From Microbacterium pumilum (lineage in GTDB: Bacteria; Actinomycetota; Actinomycetes; Actinomycetales; Microbacteriaceae): a stretch of 64,000 nt of DNA. Position numbers and translations under genes: made by a program. The notes below the pieces were generated by a model. The model was not told the origin of the DNA, made no database searches, and saw only the letters and a program-made list of their open reading frames with translations. Shown one piece after another: positions 25,886 to 35,092 of this stretch. The stretch is taken from assembly GCF_039530225.1 (NCBI RefSeq), contig NZ_BAAAOH010000001.1, positions 496,001-560,000 of the forward strand, written 5' to 3'. Positions within the stretch are counted from its first letter, which is position 1; every line of letters begins with the position of its first letter.

Positions 25886-26809
25886 ATGGACGGCCTGCGC
25901 CGCTGGGCTCTCTGGGTCGCCGTCGTGGCGATCCTGCTCGCGCTGCTCGCGTGCATCGGCGCCGGGATCATCATCTCGCCGCCGCCGCTGGGTGACCGGA
26001 TCCAGTCGCTGCAGCAGGACTCGTCCGCGGCTCCCTCCGAGCTCGACCAGGACGACATCGAGGACCTCAGCGCGGACGATTTCGGCGAGAGCGCGGATGA
26101 CCCGCCGGGTCTTGCCATCCCCTACCTCGCCCTGCCGAACGGACTGCTGCTCATCATCGTGGGCCTGATGGCCCTGCCGCTGCTGATCGGCAATCGGATG
26201 ATCCCACTGATAGGCGGGATCGTGAGCGTGCTCGGCGGGCTCGTCGCCGTGATCGCCGGCATCATCATGGCGATCATCGCGTTCGTCGCCCTCCTCGTGA
26301 TGGTCTCGCTCTTCCTCGCGGTGCCGTTCGGCACGCTCGCGTACCTCGCGATCTTCGGGTTCTTCGATATCTGGGCATCCGCCGCGCTGCTCGGGCTCAT
26401 CATGTTCCTGCAGCTCGCGGCGATCGTATTCCTGATCGTCGCCCAGCAGAGCATCCTCGGCAACAAGCGCCTCGTGTTCTGGCTGCTGCTGACCGTGCTC
26501 CTGACATTCGTCGTGATGATCCTGCACTCGATCGTGCCGATCATCCTCGTCAGCATCACGGATGCGCTGGGCGCGCTCATCATCGCGATCGTCGGCGCCA
26601 TCTGGGGGCTCCTGATGCTCATCGGCGGGATCATCTCGCTCATCAAGCAGCTGAACCTCGGGCGTCAGGGGGGCGGCCCTCTCCGCGAGCGCGAAGCGAC
26701 CGAGTCGGCGACGGCAGCAGCCGTGCGCGAGCGCGAAGCGAGCCGACCTGCGACGATGACGTCTCCCGGCTCGACGCCCGGCGCCGGTACCGCACCGGCG
26801 CCTGGTTAG
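25886..26809 (+). CDS. Multi-pass membrane protein of unknown function
   Basis: The 307-residue product has an N-terminal membrane helix, an acidic external segment (about residues 45-75), then seven or so strongly hydrophobic helices rich in Ile/Val/Leu, and a charged cytoplasmic tail (about 250-307) with two LREREAT/VREREAS-like repeats. No family was recognised. It is convergent with the secreted protein that ends the injection-system operon (four-base overlap of stop regions). Confidence 0.75.
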   Translation: MDGLRRWALWVAVVAILLALLACIGAGIIISPPPLGDRIQSLQQDSSAAPSELDQDDIEDLSADDFGESADDPPGLAIPYLALPNGLLLIIVGLMALPLLIGNRMIPLIGGIVSVLGGLVAVIAGIIMAIIAFVALLVMVSLFLAVPFGTLAYLAIFGFFDIWASAALLGLIMFLQLAAIVFLIVAQQSILGNKRLVFWLLLTVLLTFVVMILHSIVPIILVSITDALGALIIAIVGAIWGLLMLIGGIISLIKQLNLGRQGGGPLREREATESATAAAVREREASRPATMTSPGSTPGAGTAPAPG

Positions 26810-27258
26810 CCCTCGGGCTCGACGACGACCACCGTGCACGTGGCGATCAGGACGCACTGGATCGTCATGGTCGTGTCGTCGTCATAGATCGGGACCGGCT
26901 GAGGATCCGAGCACGACAGCGCGGACGCCTTGACCGTCTGGGCCGGATACTCCTTGCCCTCGGTCCGAACGATCACGGTCGCCGGGTCCGGAGCGCACAG
27001 GGTGATCTGCGCAGGATCGGGGAGCGGGATGGCGCAGCCGGCCGCTCCGACGACGAACCCGGGAATGGTCGCATCGGCGCAGTCGGCGTCGGCGACATCC
27101 GCGAAGTCGAGGCTCGGACGCGGGACCAGCCAGCCCAGTCCGCCGCCGACTCCGCCCTGAGCCTGGTCTGACTCACCCTCCGGCCGCAGCGACCCGTAGA
27201 ACAGCACGAGCACCACGGCGACCACGATCGCGACGAGCACGACGATCATGACCTTCAC
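26806..27258 (-). CDS. Single-pass membrane-anchored exported protein at the end of the eCIS operon
   Basis: The 150-residue product has an N-terminal signal anchor (about residues 3-22), a Gly-rich linker and an external domain with six cysteines, likely paired as disulfides. It starts with GTG overlapping the stop of the gpI-like tail gene as GTGA, so it is translated with the injection-system genes. No known family was recognised. Its coupling suggests a link between the tail machine and the cell envelope. Confidence 0.7.
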   Translation of the reverse strand: MKVMIVVLVAIVVAVVLVLFYGSLRPEGESDQAQGGVGGGLGWLVPRPSLDFADVADADCADATIPGFVVGAAGCAIPLPDPAQITLCAPDPATVIVRTEGKEYPAQTVKASALSCSDPQPVPIYDDDTTMTIQCVLIATCTVVVVEPEG

Positions 27259-28112
27259 GCGGGCGGCTCCTCGGGCTCGGGCGGAGGGGGCGCGGGCGCG
27301 GGGACAGGTGCGGGGGCGGTCGCCGGAGCGGGCCCCGGAGCGGCCGCCGGGGGCCTGGCGATCACCACGGTGGGCGCATCACCGTCGACGGTGGCCGCGG
27401 GCGCGACGACGGCCGGGGTCGGGGACTCGGGCTCAGGACCCGCCGGCGGCTCCGCCTCCGGCGCGCCGGTGAGGACGGGCGCAGGTTCACTCCCCGGGAA
27501 GGACGGCTCAGGCGGTGCGGCGGGTCCGCCGACCGGCAGCGTGGGTGCGACGGGGGCCTCCTCGGGGACCGGCTCGGGCGGGGACGTCTCGGGCCCGTTC
27601 TCGAACACGACCTCGGCCGTCACGTGCGCCGGCTTCTCCTGCTGGACGATCCGCTGCACGAGCATCTGGTGGACGACGGCCTCCTTCGGCAGCCTCACGA
27701 CCACGTGGAACGGACGGATGCGGCCCGCGGCGTCCGGCACCTCCTCGTCGATCCGAACGCCGCTCACCCCGGTCGCCCACTCGAGGGCATCGCGCAGTCC
27801 CTGGGCGGTGCCGCGGATGCGCGACAGATGCGCGGCTCCCGCCACGACCTGGCGCAGCCGTCCGACACCCGAATCGAAGCCGCCGGATGTGTCATCCAAC
27901 CACCGCGCAAGATCGACCCATCGCGCGAGGAACGGCACGAAGCGGTCGGGCGTGAGCTGCGGGTCGAAGTAGTCCGGCAGCTGGGCGAGCACCTCCTCGA
28001 CCGGATCCTGCAGCTGCGCCATGACCTCGAGGAGGGTCGCGATCGGCGTACCGGCGACGATCGTGCGCTGGTAGACCTCGGGCAGCAGCCTCGCGATGCG
28101 TTCAGCCTGCAT
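27255..28112 (-). CDS. Phage tail protein I-like baseplate protein with Pro-rich tail
   Basis: The first about 175 of 285 residues match the P2 gpI-type tail domain: LLPEVYQRT, PIATLLEVMAQLQDPVEEVL, FVPFLARWVDLARWLDD and GTAQGLRDALEWATGV. The last about 110 residues are a Pro/Ala/Glu-rich low-complexity tail. The start at 28112 overlaps the baseplate-J gene by 11 bases; the longer frame upstream is a shadow of that gene. In contractile tails gpI-like proteins sit at the baseplate edge and connect fibres, so the disordered tail may reach outward or hold effectors. Confidence 0.85.
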   Translation of the reverse strand: MQAERIARLLPEVYQRTIVAGTPIATLLEVMAQLQDPVEEVLAQLPDYFDPQLTPDRFVPFLARWVDLARWLDDTSGGFDSGVGRLRQVVAGAAHLSRIRGTAQGLRDALEWATGVSGVRIDEEVPDAAGRIRPFHVVVRLPKEAVVHQMLVQRIVQQEKPAHVTAEVVFENGPETSPPEPVPEEAPVAPTLPVGGPAAPPEPSFPGSEPAPVLTGAPEAEPPAGPEPESPTPAVVAPAATVDGDAPTVVIARPPAAAPGPAPATAPAPVPAPAPPPPEPEEPPA

Positions 28113-30663
28113 CGTCGTATGCCACCGTGATCTCGTGGGAGCCCGGTGCGAACAGCCAGTTCGGCGGCAGCGACACCTCGTCACCGAACGCGGCGGGCGA
28201 GGCGAGACGCCACGTGCGCCCGTCCGCGCTGCGGAAGACGCCATCCGGTCCGCCGCACAGCGCGAGCGGCGGGCTCGCGTCGTTCGAGGCCACGGTGAAG
28301 AGCGCCTGGAATGTGCCGTTCTGGCGCAGCGGCAGTCCGCAGTCCCGCGTGGGGGTGCGCCAGCTGCCGCCGTCCTGCCGCGGGTTGGCGACCGCGACGC
28401 CGGCCCGCTCGGTCGCGGCCAGAACCGTCTCGCCGATGAACGCGATGTCGCGGCAGCTTCCGCCGGTCCATTTCGCGCCAGCCGGCTCCCAGCCCTTCGC
28501 ATCGAGCTGCACGCCGAGTACTTCGACGCGCGATACTCCCGCGCCCTCCTCCTCGCCCGTGGCATATGCCCCCGCGTACAGGTAGCGCCGGTTCGCGATC
28601 TCGAGGGTGCGCAGCACCCTGATGTCCTGGTTCTTGAGACCGGTGTTGACGAATGTGCCGGGGCGGCCCTCGGCGAAAGAGACGTACACACCCTTGAGCT
28701 CCTGGGCTGCCGCTGCGACGCACAGCGCGCCCGACGGGTCGACCGAGGTCGAGACGGCGTAGAAGCCCATCGCGGCATCCTCCGCCACCACGAGGATGCG
28801 GTCGCCCACGGCGTCGCCCTGCAGCGGCTGCCGGAACAGGCCGGCATCGGTCGCGAGGAAGGCGTGGGGCGCGCCGTCGATCAGTGCGAGAGCGACCTCT
28901 TCGACGTGCGAGTCGAACTCGCGGATGCGCGCCCACGTCTCGCCGTAGTCCATCGACGCGTGCACCACGCTCGACTCGGTCTCGCCGACGCGAGCGGTCG
29001 CCACCACACAGCCCGGAGCCTCCCGGAGCACAGCGAGGCGTTCCACCGACTCGCCCTCGAAGCGCGCGACGGCGACCCATCCGGTCGAGTCGTCGACGGT
29101 ACGGAAGATCTGCTCGCCGCTCGCCGAGAACCAGGTCTTGCGCTGATTCGGATCCCGGACGATCGACGGAACGACGCGAGGCACGTCCTCGACGATGAGC
29201 GTGACATCCGAGACGTAGCGCACACCGCGCTCGGCCTGCAGGACGTCGTACACCTTCGCGACCCGCAGGTGTTCGCCGAACGGCCAACCCGTCTCGGTGC
29301 CCACCGGCACCGGCGAGAGCACCCGGTCCAGCCGCTCGCGCAGGCGGCGTTCGATCGCCACACGATCCTCGGCACGGTGCACCACCACGGACGCGCGCAC
29401 GAGGGTGCCCTTCAATCCCACCCATGAGACCCCCACGCGCGCACCGATCGGCTGGCGCGAATGAAGGGCTTCGGCGAGCCGCTCGAGCACATTCGGGCTC
29501 ATCGAGGCGGCCAGCGCATCGGCACTCACGTCGCCGCCGTCGCTCGACGGCACGACATACACCTGCACCTCACCCGGCGTGGCCCCCACCCACGCATCGG
29601 CGCGCGTCACGGCACGGGCGCGCGAGACCCCGCCGCTCGCGGCCACCGCGAACTGCTCGTAATCCCGCGCCGTCACCACGCGGTCGAGCGTATGGATCGA
29701 CTGCGGCCCGCGGACCATGGCGTTCTCGAGGGTCTCGCGGTCGCGCCCACCGGTCGCCGCTGCGGGATTCGTCACGGAGACACCCGGCACCGCATCCTTC
29801 AACGTCGTGAGCGTGCCGGCAGCGACGTTGCCCTTCGCCCCGCCGCCGTGGCGGTACCAGGCCACGATGCGCCTGCCCGGACCCGGAACCTCGGCGAGCG
29901 CCACGGCTTGCGCGGTCAGTCCGCCCGCGGCGGCATCGGCGATCTGAGCGGCCGGGGCGAACATGATCACGCCCTCGGCGCGGTCCACGGTGTACAGGTG
30001 TGCCTCGGTCTCGGGACCGGGCGGTGCGCCGAAGTGCTCGGCCTCGGTCCAGATCCGGTACGTGATGCCGCCGGACTCACGGGCGGGCTCGCGATTCTCC
30101 AGCTCCCCGGGCTCGGCCTGCACACCGATCACGAGATCGAACACGTCGCCCGTGGGCAGCGAGATGGGCGGATGGGCGACCCGCAGCAGCTGGCCGGGCT
30201 TTCCCGTCCCGTTGCCGAGGTGTTCGCCGTCCACGACCTCTCCCGCGTACGCGCGGACGGTCGCCGTCTGCTGTCCCACGGCGATGCGGGCGTCATCCGC
30301 CGTCGCGAAGACCGGAGAGTCGGCATCCGATCGCGCCGTCGCGACGCGGCTGCCACGCGGCACGATCACCTCGCTCGTCGCGGGCGCCGACAGCGAGAAG
30401 ACGAGATCGACGGATGCCGCGGCCGGCGGCATGACACGCACCCCGATGAGTTCGAGGAACTGCACGAACGCCTTCTCGGGGATGCGGTTGACCCGGTAGA
30501 GCAGTGTGTCGGTCAGGTACGCGAAGACCTCGAGCAGCGTCACACCGGGATCGCTGGGCGACAGGTCCGTCCACTCCGGACTGCGCGCGGCGATGAGCGC
30601 TTTTGCGTCGGCGACGAGCCGGTCGAAGTCACGGTCGTCGAGGTTCGGGATCGGGAGCGGCAC
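28102..30663 (-). CDS. Baseplate assembly protein J-like, fused to a C-terminal beta-propeller
   Basis: This 853-residue protein begins like eCIS/phage baseplate wedge J proteins (PIPNLDDRDFDRLVADAKALI, DPGVTLLEVFAYLTDTLLYRVNRIPE), and its J region runs to about residue 480. The remaining about 370 residues are a BNR-like beta-propeller with Asp-box motifs (SMDYGETWARI, SADGRTWRL). The start is GTG, two bases after the gp25 stop. The J part forms the baseplate wedge; a propeller is unusual there and could bind a glycan or an effector. Confidence 0.85.
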   Translation of the reverse strand: MPLPIPNLDDRDFDRLVADAKALIAARSPEWTDLSPSDPGVTLLEVFAYLTDTLLYRVNRIPEKAFVQFLELIGVRVMPPAAASVDLVFSLSAPATSEVIVPRGSRVATARSDADSPVFATADDARIAVGQQTATVRAYAGEVVDGEHLGNGTGKPGQLLRVAHPPISLPTGDVFDLVIGVQAEPGELENREPARESGGITYRIWTEAEHFGAPPGPETEAHLYTVDRAEGVIMFAPAAQIADAAAGGLTAQAVALAEVPGPGRRIVAWYRHGGGAKGNVAAGTLTTLKDAVPGVSVTNPAAATGGRDRETLENAMVRGPQSIHTLDRVVTARDYEQFAVAASGGVSRARAVTRADAWVGATPGEVQVYVVPSSDGGDVSADALAASMSPNVLERLAEALHSRQPIGARVGVSWVGLKGTLVRASVVVHRAEDRVAIERRLRERLDRVLSPVPVGTETGWPFGEHLRVAKVYDVLQAERGVRYVSDVTLIVEDVPRVVPSIVRDPNQRKTWFSASGEQIFRTVDDSTGWVAVARFEGESVERLAVLREAPGCVVATARVGETESSVVHASMDYGETWARIREFDSHVEEVALALIDGAPHAFLATDAGLFRQPLQGDAVGDRILVVAEDAAMGFYAVSTSVDPSGALCVAAAAQELKGVYVSFAEGRPGTFVNTGLKNQDIRVLRTLEIANRRYLYAGAYATGEEEGAGVSRVEVLGVQLDAKGWEPAGAKWTGGSCRDIAFIGETVLAATERAGVAVANPRQDGGSWRTPTRDCGLPLRQNGTFQALFTVASNDASPPLALCGGPDGVFRSADGRTWRLASPAAFGDEVSLPPNWLFAPGSHEITVAYDDAG

Positions 30664-30665
30664 GG

Positions 30666-31112
30666 TCAGGCACCCCCTTGCAGTGCGACGTCGGCGATCA
30701 GCCGGTCGGCCGGCCCGCCGAGGCGTGGACGGTAGTCGAGAATCACCTGGAGGCGGTCGGGCGCGTCGGGGACCGGCCCCGCATCGATCGCGAGGATGAT
30801 GACACGCGGCTCGAACCGCTCGACGGCGCGGCCGACGTAATACCTGGCAAGGCCCGCCGCGGTGGCATCGTTCGGCGAGAAGATGAGGCGGGCGAGATCG
30901 CAGCCGTAGTCGGGTCGCATGATCCGCTCGCCGGGGCGGGTCGACAGCAGCAGCATGAGCGCCTGACGGATCGCGTCGGCATCGCGGACGAGCTCGATAC
31001 TCCCGTTCGGACCGACGGACAGCCCGCTGAGGCCGTCATCGAGGTCGGGATGACCGAACCGCCACCCGATCCAGGTGGGCGGTGTGCGTCTCGTCGGCAC
31101 CTGGATCGTCAT
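30666..31112 (-). CDS. gp25/GPW baseplate wedge protein
   Basis: The 148-residue product has the gp25 hallmarks DADAIRQALMLLLSTRPGERIMRPDYGCDLARLIFSPND, including the EIMRPDYG-type motif, and ends with a beta-strand pair. It is the T4 gp25 / Pvc9 equivalent that joins the baseplate wedge to the first sheath ring. The start overlaps the PAAR-like gene stop as ATGA at 31109-31112. The longer upstream frame is a shadow of the spike genes. Confidence 0.88.
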   Translation of the reverse strand: MTIQVPTRRTPPTWIGWRFGHPDLDDGLSGLSVGPNGSIELVRDADAIRQALMLLLSTRPGERIMRPDYGCDLARLIFSPNDATAAGLARYYVGRAVERFEPRVIILAIDAGPVPDAPDRLQVILDYRPRLGGPADRLIADVALQGGA

Positions 31113-31453
31113 GGCGCCTCCGTCACGAGCGTCTGTCCGGGATGATCTACTCGGTACTTGACCTGCCCCTGCGGCGTTCCGTCGGTGAGGCCGGCGAGGT
31201 CGGCGCGCACGATCGGCTTGCCGGCGATCGTCACGAACCCCGACTCGCCTCGCTGCAGATTCACGGTCGTGGTGCACGGCTTGATTCCGACGCTCAGGTT
31301 CGGGCATCCGCCGATCGGTCGACCGACAGGATCGTGGTCGGTCAATACGGGCTGACCCGAGACGAAGACGAAGTCCTCGGGAGCGATGAGATCCAGCTTG
31401 CCGAGCTTGTGCTCGCAGCGGATGTCGGCATCCAGGGTCACCCAGTACCACAT
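31109..31453 (-). CDS. PAAR-like spike-tip protein
   Basis: This 114-residue beta-rich protein carries IGGCPNLSVGIKPCTTTVNL and a GKPIVRADLAGLTDG segment, typical of PAAR-like/DUF4280-type tip proteins in injection systems (Pvc10 role). Its stop and start overlap the neighbouring gp25 and VgrG-like genes by four bases and one base. It should cap the VgrG-like spike and pierce the target membrane. Confidence 0.75.
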   Translation of the reverse strand: MWYWVTLDADIRCEHKLGKLDLIAPEDFVFVSGQPVLTDHDPVGRPIGGCPNLSVGIKPCTTTVNLQRGESGFVTIAGKPIVRADLAGLTDGTPQGQVKYRVDHPGQTLVTEAP

Positions 31454-32994
31454 CAGGCCTGCTCCAGTTCGATGCGATCGGCCTGCAGCCGCATGAGGTG
31501 ACCGGGAGCCTCGAGGACGAGGTCTCCCTCGGCGTGCACGACGATCCCCGTCTCGGTGAGCTCGACCCGGCTTCCGGTCTGATTGCCGATCACGAGGCTG
31601 TCGCCGTCGGCGCTCATGCGCAGCGACTGGCCGGTCGGGAGCCGCAGTCCGTACACGCCGACCGCGCCATCGACGACGCCGACGCCGGGCTCACCGCCAT
31701 CGTTCGTGCGCAGCCCGCCCAGCACCACGCCCCGACCGGGGTCGCGGGAGTCGTGCGCGACGACGACCTGGTCGCCCACATCCGGCTGCAATGCGAGCCC
31801 CTTGCTCTCCCCTGCGCCGAGCGCGATCACCGGAAGCCACTCCGACTCCAGCCCGTCGTAGGCGGAGAGCGCGACGCGCACGCGTCCTCGTCCATCAGGA
31901 TCGTCGATCCGCAGGACCTCTCCGATCGTGATGGCGGATGCCTCACGCCCGGGCGAATCGTCGAGCCGGCGCAGCAGGCGCAGGTGGTCCGGCGTCGTGG
32001 TCGTGACCGTGCACGTGTACCCGCCGAACGAGTCGATGACGTGGTCCGCGGTGAGAAGGACGAACGACCCTGACGCGCCGGAGGTGAGCCCCTCGATGAT
32101 GAGCGTGGTTCCGGGCTCGAGGGCCGGATCACCCTCGATGACCGCCCGCAGCGACCGTCCGGCGGCGCGGTCATCGCCCGCGAGTCCGCGGGCCAGCGCG
32201 TCGAGGTGGGCGGCACCGGCTGTCATCGCCCCGCCGAGGATGCCTTCCGCCGCCCCGGGAGCGGTGGATTCGCCATCCGCCGATCCCGTCGCCACATCGC
32301 CGGTCACGGGGTCCCACCCCATGACGCGCCAGCCCGACCGGTTCGCCAGCGAACTCGACGTCACGGTCGCGTGCAGCAGGGTCTCGCCGTAGACGACCGT
32401 GACCTCGTCGCCCGCGCCCTCGTCGCTGAAGAGCTCGAGAGTGCTCCCGGACGGGTCGACCCGCCACCACAGCCCCGCGCGGCGGGTGATGGCCGTCACA
32501 AGATCGAGAGCGGACCGGCCGTCCTGCACGAGCCTCGGCATGCGAGGCCCTTCCTCGGATGCGTCGACGTCCAATCCCGCGGTCGACGCCAGTTCCCGCA
32601 CGAGCTCTGCCACCGACACGTCCACGAAGACCCTCAGCTGCGAATCGGCCCGCATCCGGTGGGCGGCGTCCTGGCAGCGAGCCGTGACGAGCAACGTGCC
32701 GTCGGCACCGAATGACTCCTCGACCGAGACGATCTCTCCCGTGAAGAGTGCATCCGAGAAGCCCTCGACGGATGCCTCGACCGACGCCCCGAGAGCCAGG
32801 ATGCCCTCGAGCGCATCTGCGTCCGCGGGATCCTCGAACGTGAGCGCGCACGCCGTCGGCGCACTTGCCTCCCGTCGCACCCGGATGCCCGCGAGCAGGG
32901 CGACGTCCACGGCGTCGAGCTCGTCGCCGTCGACGCGCAGTGTCACGCCCGGAACCCGATGCGGTCCCAGGGCAACGGTGGCGGCATCGGTCAT
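31453..32994 (-). CDS. VgrG / gpV-gpD-like spike protein
   Basis: The 513-residue protein has a gpD-like N-terminal region (LLAGIRVRREASAPTACALTFEDP, VSVAELVRELASTAGLDVD, LDLVTAITRRAGLWWRV). An OB-fold gpV region follows (about residues 345-440, ITIGEVLRIDDPDGRGRVRVAL, QPDVGDQVVVAHD), then a C-terminal beta-helix. This is the Pvc8-type central spike. The ATG at 32994 overlaps the LysM-protein stop as ATGA; the frame upstream is a shadow. Confidence 0.88.
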   Translation of the reverse strand: MTDAATVALGPHRVPGVTLRVDGDELDAVDVALLAGIRVRREASAPTACALTFEDPADADALEGILALGASVEASVEGFSDALFTGEIVSVEESFGADGTLLVTARCQDAAHRMRADSQLRVFVDVSVAELVRELASTAGLDVDASEEGPRMPRLVQDGRSALDLVTAITRRAGLWWRVDPSGSTLELFSDEGAGDEVTVVYGETLLHATVTSSSLANRSGWRVMGWDPVTGDVATGSADGESTAPGAAEGILGGAMTAGAAHLDALARGLAGDDRAAGRSLRAVIEGDPALEPGTTLIIEGLTSGASGSFVLLTADHVIDSFGGYTCTVTTTTPDHLRLLRRLDDSPGREASAITIGEVLRIDDPDGRGRVRVALSAYDGLESEWLPVIALGAGESKGLALQPDVGDQVVVAHDSRDPGRGVVLGGLRTNDGGEPGVGVVDGAVGVYGLRLPTGQSLRMSADGDSLVIGNQTGSRVELTETGIVVHAEGDLVLEAPGHLMRLQADRIELEQA

Positions 32995-33929
32995 CGCGTC
33001 GCTCCCGTCGGCAGATCCTCCGGGGCGGGGGGGATGATGAGATCGCGGCCGGCCTCGGGCCAGATGACGTCGTCGAGCACGTTGACGTCCGCGATCCACC
33101 GCCACAGCGCCGAGCGGCCGCCGAAATAGCGGGCCGCGATCTCGGGGAGGGTCTCTCCCCCCGCAGCCGGCCCTTCATCCGACGACGAACCCGCTCCGAT
33201 GACCACGTGGATCGCCGCGGGTGCGGCAGCCGCGATCGCCGCGGCCTCGGCATCCGGGATCGTGACAGGGACGGGCGTCTCGGGCGCGGGAGGATTCGGG
33301 TCGGGTACTCGGACCAGACGCATGCTGAGCCAGGACCGACTGGGCGTGCCGCTCGCGTCGAACCGTTCGAATCGCTCCGCGAGCGACTCGACGACGGCCA
33401 GCACGTTCATCTCCTTGCCGTAGACGACCCGGACCTCCGGAACGCCCCGGCCGCCCTTGTCCGAGTTCTCGGCCAGCTGCCACAGCGGTCTGGTGTGATC
33501 GCGGACGTCGCGGCGCGGCGGCACGACCGCGGTGGAGAGCGGGATGTCCGTGCCGCTCTCGATGGGAAGCGGCGTCTCCGTGCCGGGCTCGGCGATCTCG
33601 ACGTCGCCGGGCTGGAGTGTGCCGACATCCGACCCGCTCGGCTCAGCCGCCACCGGCTCAGCCGCCACCGGCTCGGTCTGAACAGGCGCAGGCGGAGGGA
33701 CGATCGGCGGCGGAAGGAGGTCGAGGTCGAAGAGCAGCTGAAGCTCCAGCTCGGTGCGGCCGCCGCCGGTGTGCAGCAGGGGAGAGTCGGAGCGCGCCGG
33801 ACCTGCGACGACACCCGCGCCGGTGCGGCGGGGTGCGAGGCCCGCGACGCGGCGCTGCACGATGTGCTCCGGGTTGAGCATGCATGTGATCCGCTCGCCG
33901 TCAGGCAGGAGGAAGGCCACCCGCTCCAT
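32991..33929 (-). CDS. LysM-domain tail protein (Pvc7-like)
   Basis: The 312-residue protein starts with a tail/baseplate domain (MERVAFLLPDGERITCMLNPEH). It contains a Pro-rich linker with a direct repeat (VAAEPVAAEP), a second conserved block (VPEVRVVYGKEMNVLAVVESL) and a C-terminal LysM-like module ending in WPEAGRDLIIPP. In eCIS and T4-like tails the gp53/Pvc7 class of LysM proteins joins the tube to the baseplate. The start overlaps the upstream stop as TGATG. Confidence 0.82.
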   Translation of the reverse strand: MERVAFLLPDGERITCMLNPEHIVQRRVAGLAPRRTGAGVVAGPARSDSPLLHTGGGRTELELQLLFDLDLLPPPIVPPPAPVQTEPVAAEPVAAEPSGSDVGTLQPGDVEIAEPGTETPLPIESGTDIPLSTAVVPPRRDVRDHTRPLWQLAENSDKGGRGVPEVRVVYGKEMNVLAVVESLAERFERFDASGTPSRSWLSMRLVRVPDPNPPAPETPVPVTIPDAEAAAIAAAAPAAIHVVIGAGSSSDEGPAAGGETLPEIAARYFGGRSALWRWIADVNVLDDVIWPEAGRDLIIPPAPEDLPTGATR

Positions 33930-35092
33930 CAGGTGCTCCGCTGTTCGTCGATGAGCACATCAGCAGGCGATGCGCCCTCCCATGCGAGCGTTCCGCCCGA
34001 GTCCATCGGCGGTGCGCTCCATGTCGAAGGAGGCAGCTCCGGCCACGGCGCCGGCCTCGTGAGGTCGCCCCTCGAGATCCGCACCGCCGGTGCGATCGAC
34101 GCGGGCCCCGGCGTGCGAGACCGGGGGGCCTGCTCGATCCGGTCCCGCGACGGGGCGACGGAAGCCGCAGGACGGGGCTGCGCCGGCCAGGACGGCTCGT
34201 GCGTGTGTTGACGGGCGGTCGCTGCCACCTGGGGCGCCGGGGTCGTCGCCGCGAGCGGCGAATCCCGGACCGGCCGCGACGCGACGGCGATTCGCGGCGG
34301 TGAGGAGTCGGGTGAGGGGACGAGCGATGGCACGGGCGACGGCGGTGTGAGGCCGGCATGGTCCGGCCGCGCAGCCTGCACGTCCTGCTTCGCGCCGCTT
34401 GTGCGGCGGTCGTCGAAGTGTTCCTGACCGGTCTTCGCCGCGCGGCTGCCGACGTCCGCTGTCGCACCCGATTCGGCGAGTCCCGCCACGGTCGGCGTTC
34501 GCGGGCCCTTCGGATCGGCGGCGCGCGGCGGCTTCGGGTTCGACTCGCTGGGAGTCGCACTTGCGGCGTCGACGCCACGACGGCCGTCCTCCGATGCCTC
34601 CCGGTCGGAGACGTGGCGCGATCGCCGGCGGAATGAGATGCGCGACGGCCGCGCGGGCCGACCTGCGGGCAGCTCGGCGGCGGTGGGCTTCCCGCGCGCC
34701 GGTCGCCGGCGGCGCCGGGGTGGCTCGGATGCGGCCGACGAACCTCGGCCGGCCGCTGGGGACTCCTGCGTCTGCGGAGCGCGAGTCGCGGCGGTGGCCT
34801 CTGCCGTCGGCCACGGCGGCAGCGCGCCATCGCCGCCCGGCCAGCCCGGTTCCGGTGCGTCGCCCGTCAGATCGAACGAGAACCACTCCGGATCCTGCGC
34901 GGCGACATACGCGGCGATCCCCGGATCGACGCCCGCGAGTCGCGGGTCCTTCGGCAGCACCGGCGCCCGCTCGCTCCCGAGCGAGCGCAGTCCCTCGGCG
35001 GCGAGCTCGAGACCGTCGGCGACACGGTCGAAGGCGGTCTGAGCGGCGGCGACCAGTGTCTTCCAGAGACCCGGGCGACGCCCATCAGGCAT
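33929..35092 (-). CDS. Disordered Pro/Arg/Ser-rich protein in the eCIS operon
   Basis: Only the first about 80 residues of 387 look structured (LVAAAQTAFDRVADGLELAAEGL, DPGIAAYVAAQDPEWFSFDL). The rest is low-complexity, rich in Pro, Arg, Ser and Ala. It overlaps the tube gene by eight bases and the LysM gene by one base, so it is embedded in the operon and translated with it. It could be a tape-measure substitute, a cargo adaptor or an effector loaded in the tube; no family was recognised. Confidence 0.7.
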   Translation of the reverse strand: MPDGRRPGLWKTLVAAAQTAFDRVADGLELAAEGLRSLGSERAPVLPKDPRLAGVDPGIAAYVAAQDPEWFSFDLTGDAPEPGWPGGDGALPPWPTAEATAATRAPQTQESPAAGRGSSAASEPPRRRRRPARGKPTAAELPAGRPARPSRISFRRRSRHVSDREASEDGRRGVDAASATPSESNPKPPRAADPKGPRTPTVAGLAESGATADVGSRAAKTGQEHFDDRRTSGAKQDVQAARPDHAGLTPPSPVPSLVPSPDSSPPRIAVASRPVRDSPLAATTPAPQVAATARQHTHEPSWPAQPRPAASVAPSRDRIEQAPRSRTPGPASIAPAVRISRGDLTRPAPWPELPPSTWSAPPMDSGGTLAWEGASPADVLIDEQRST

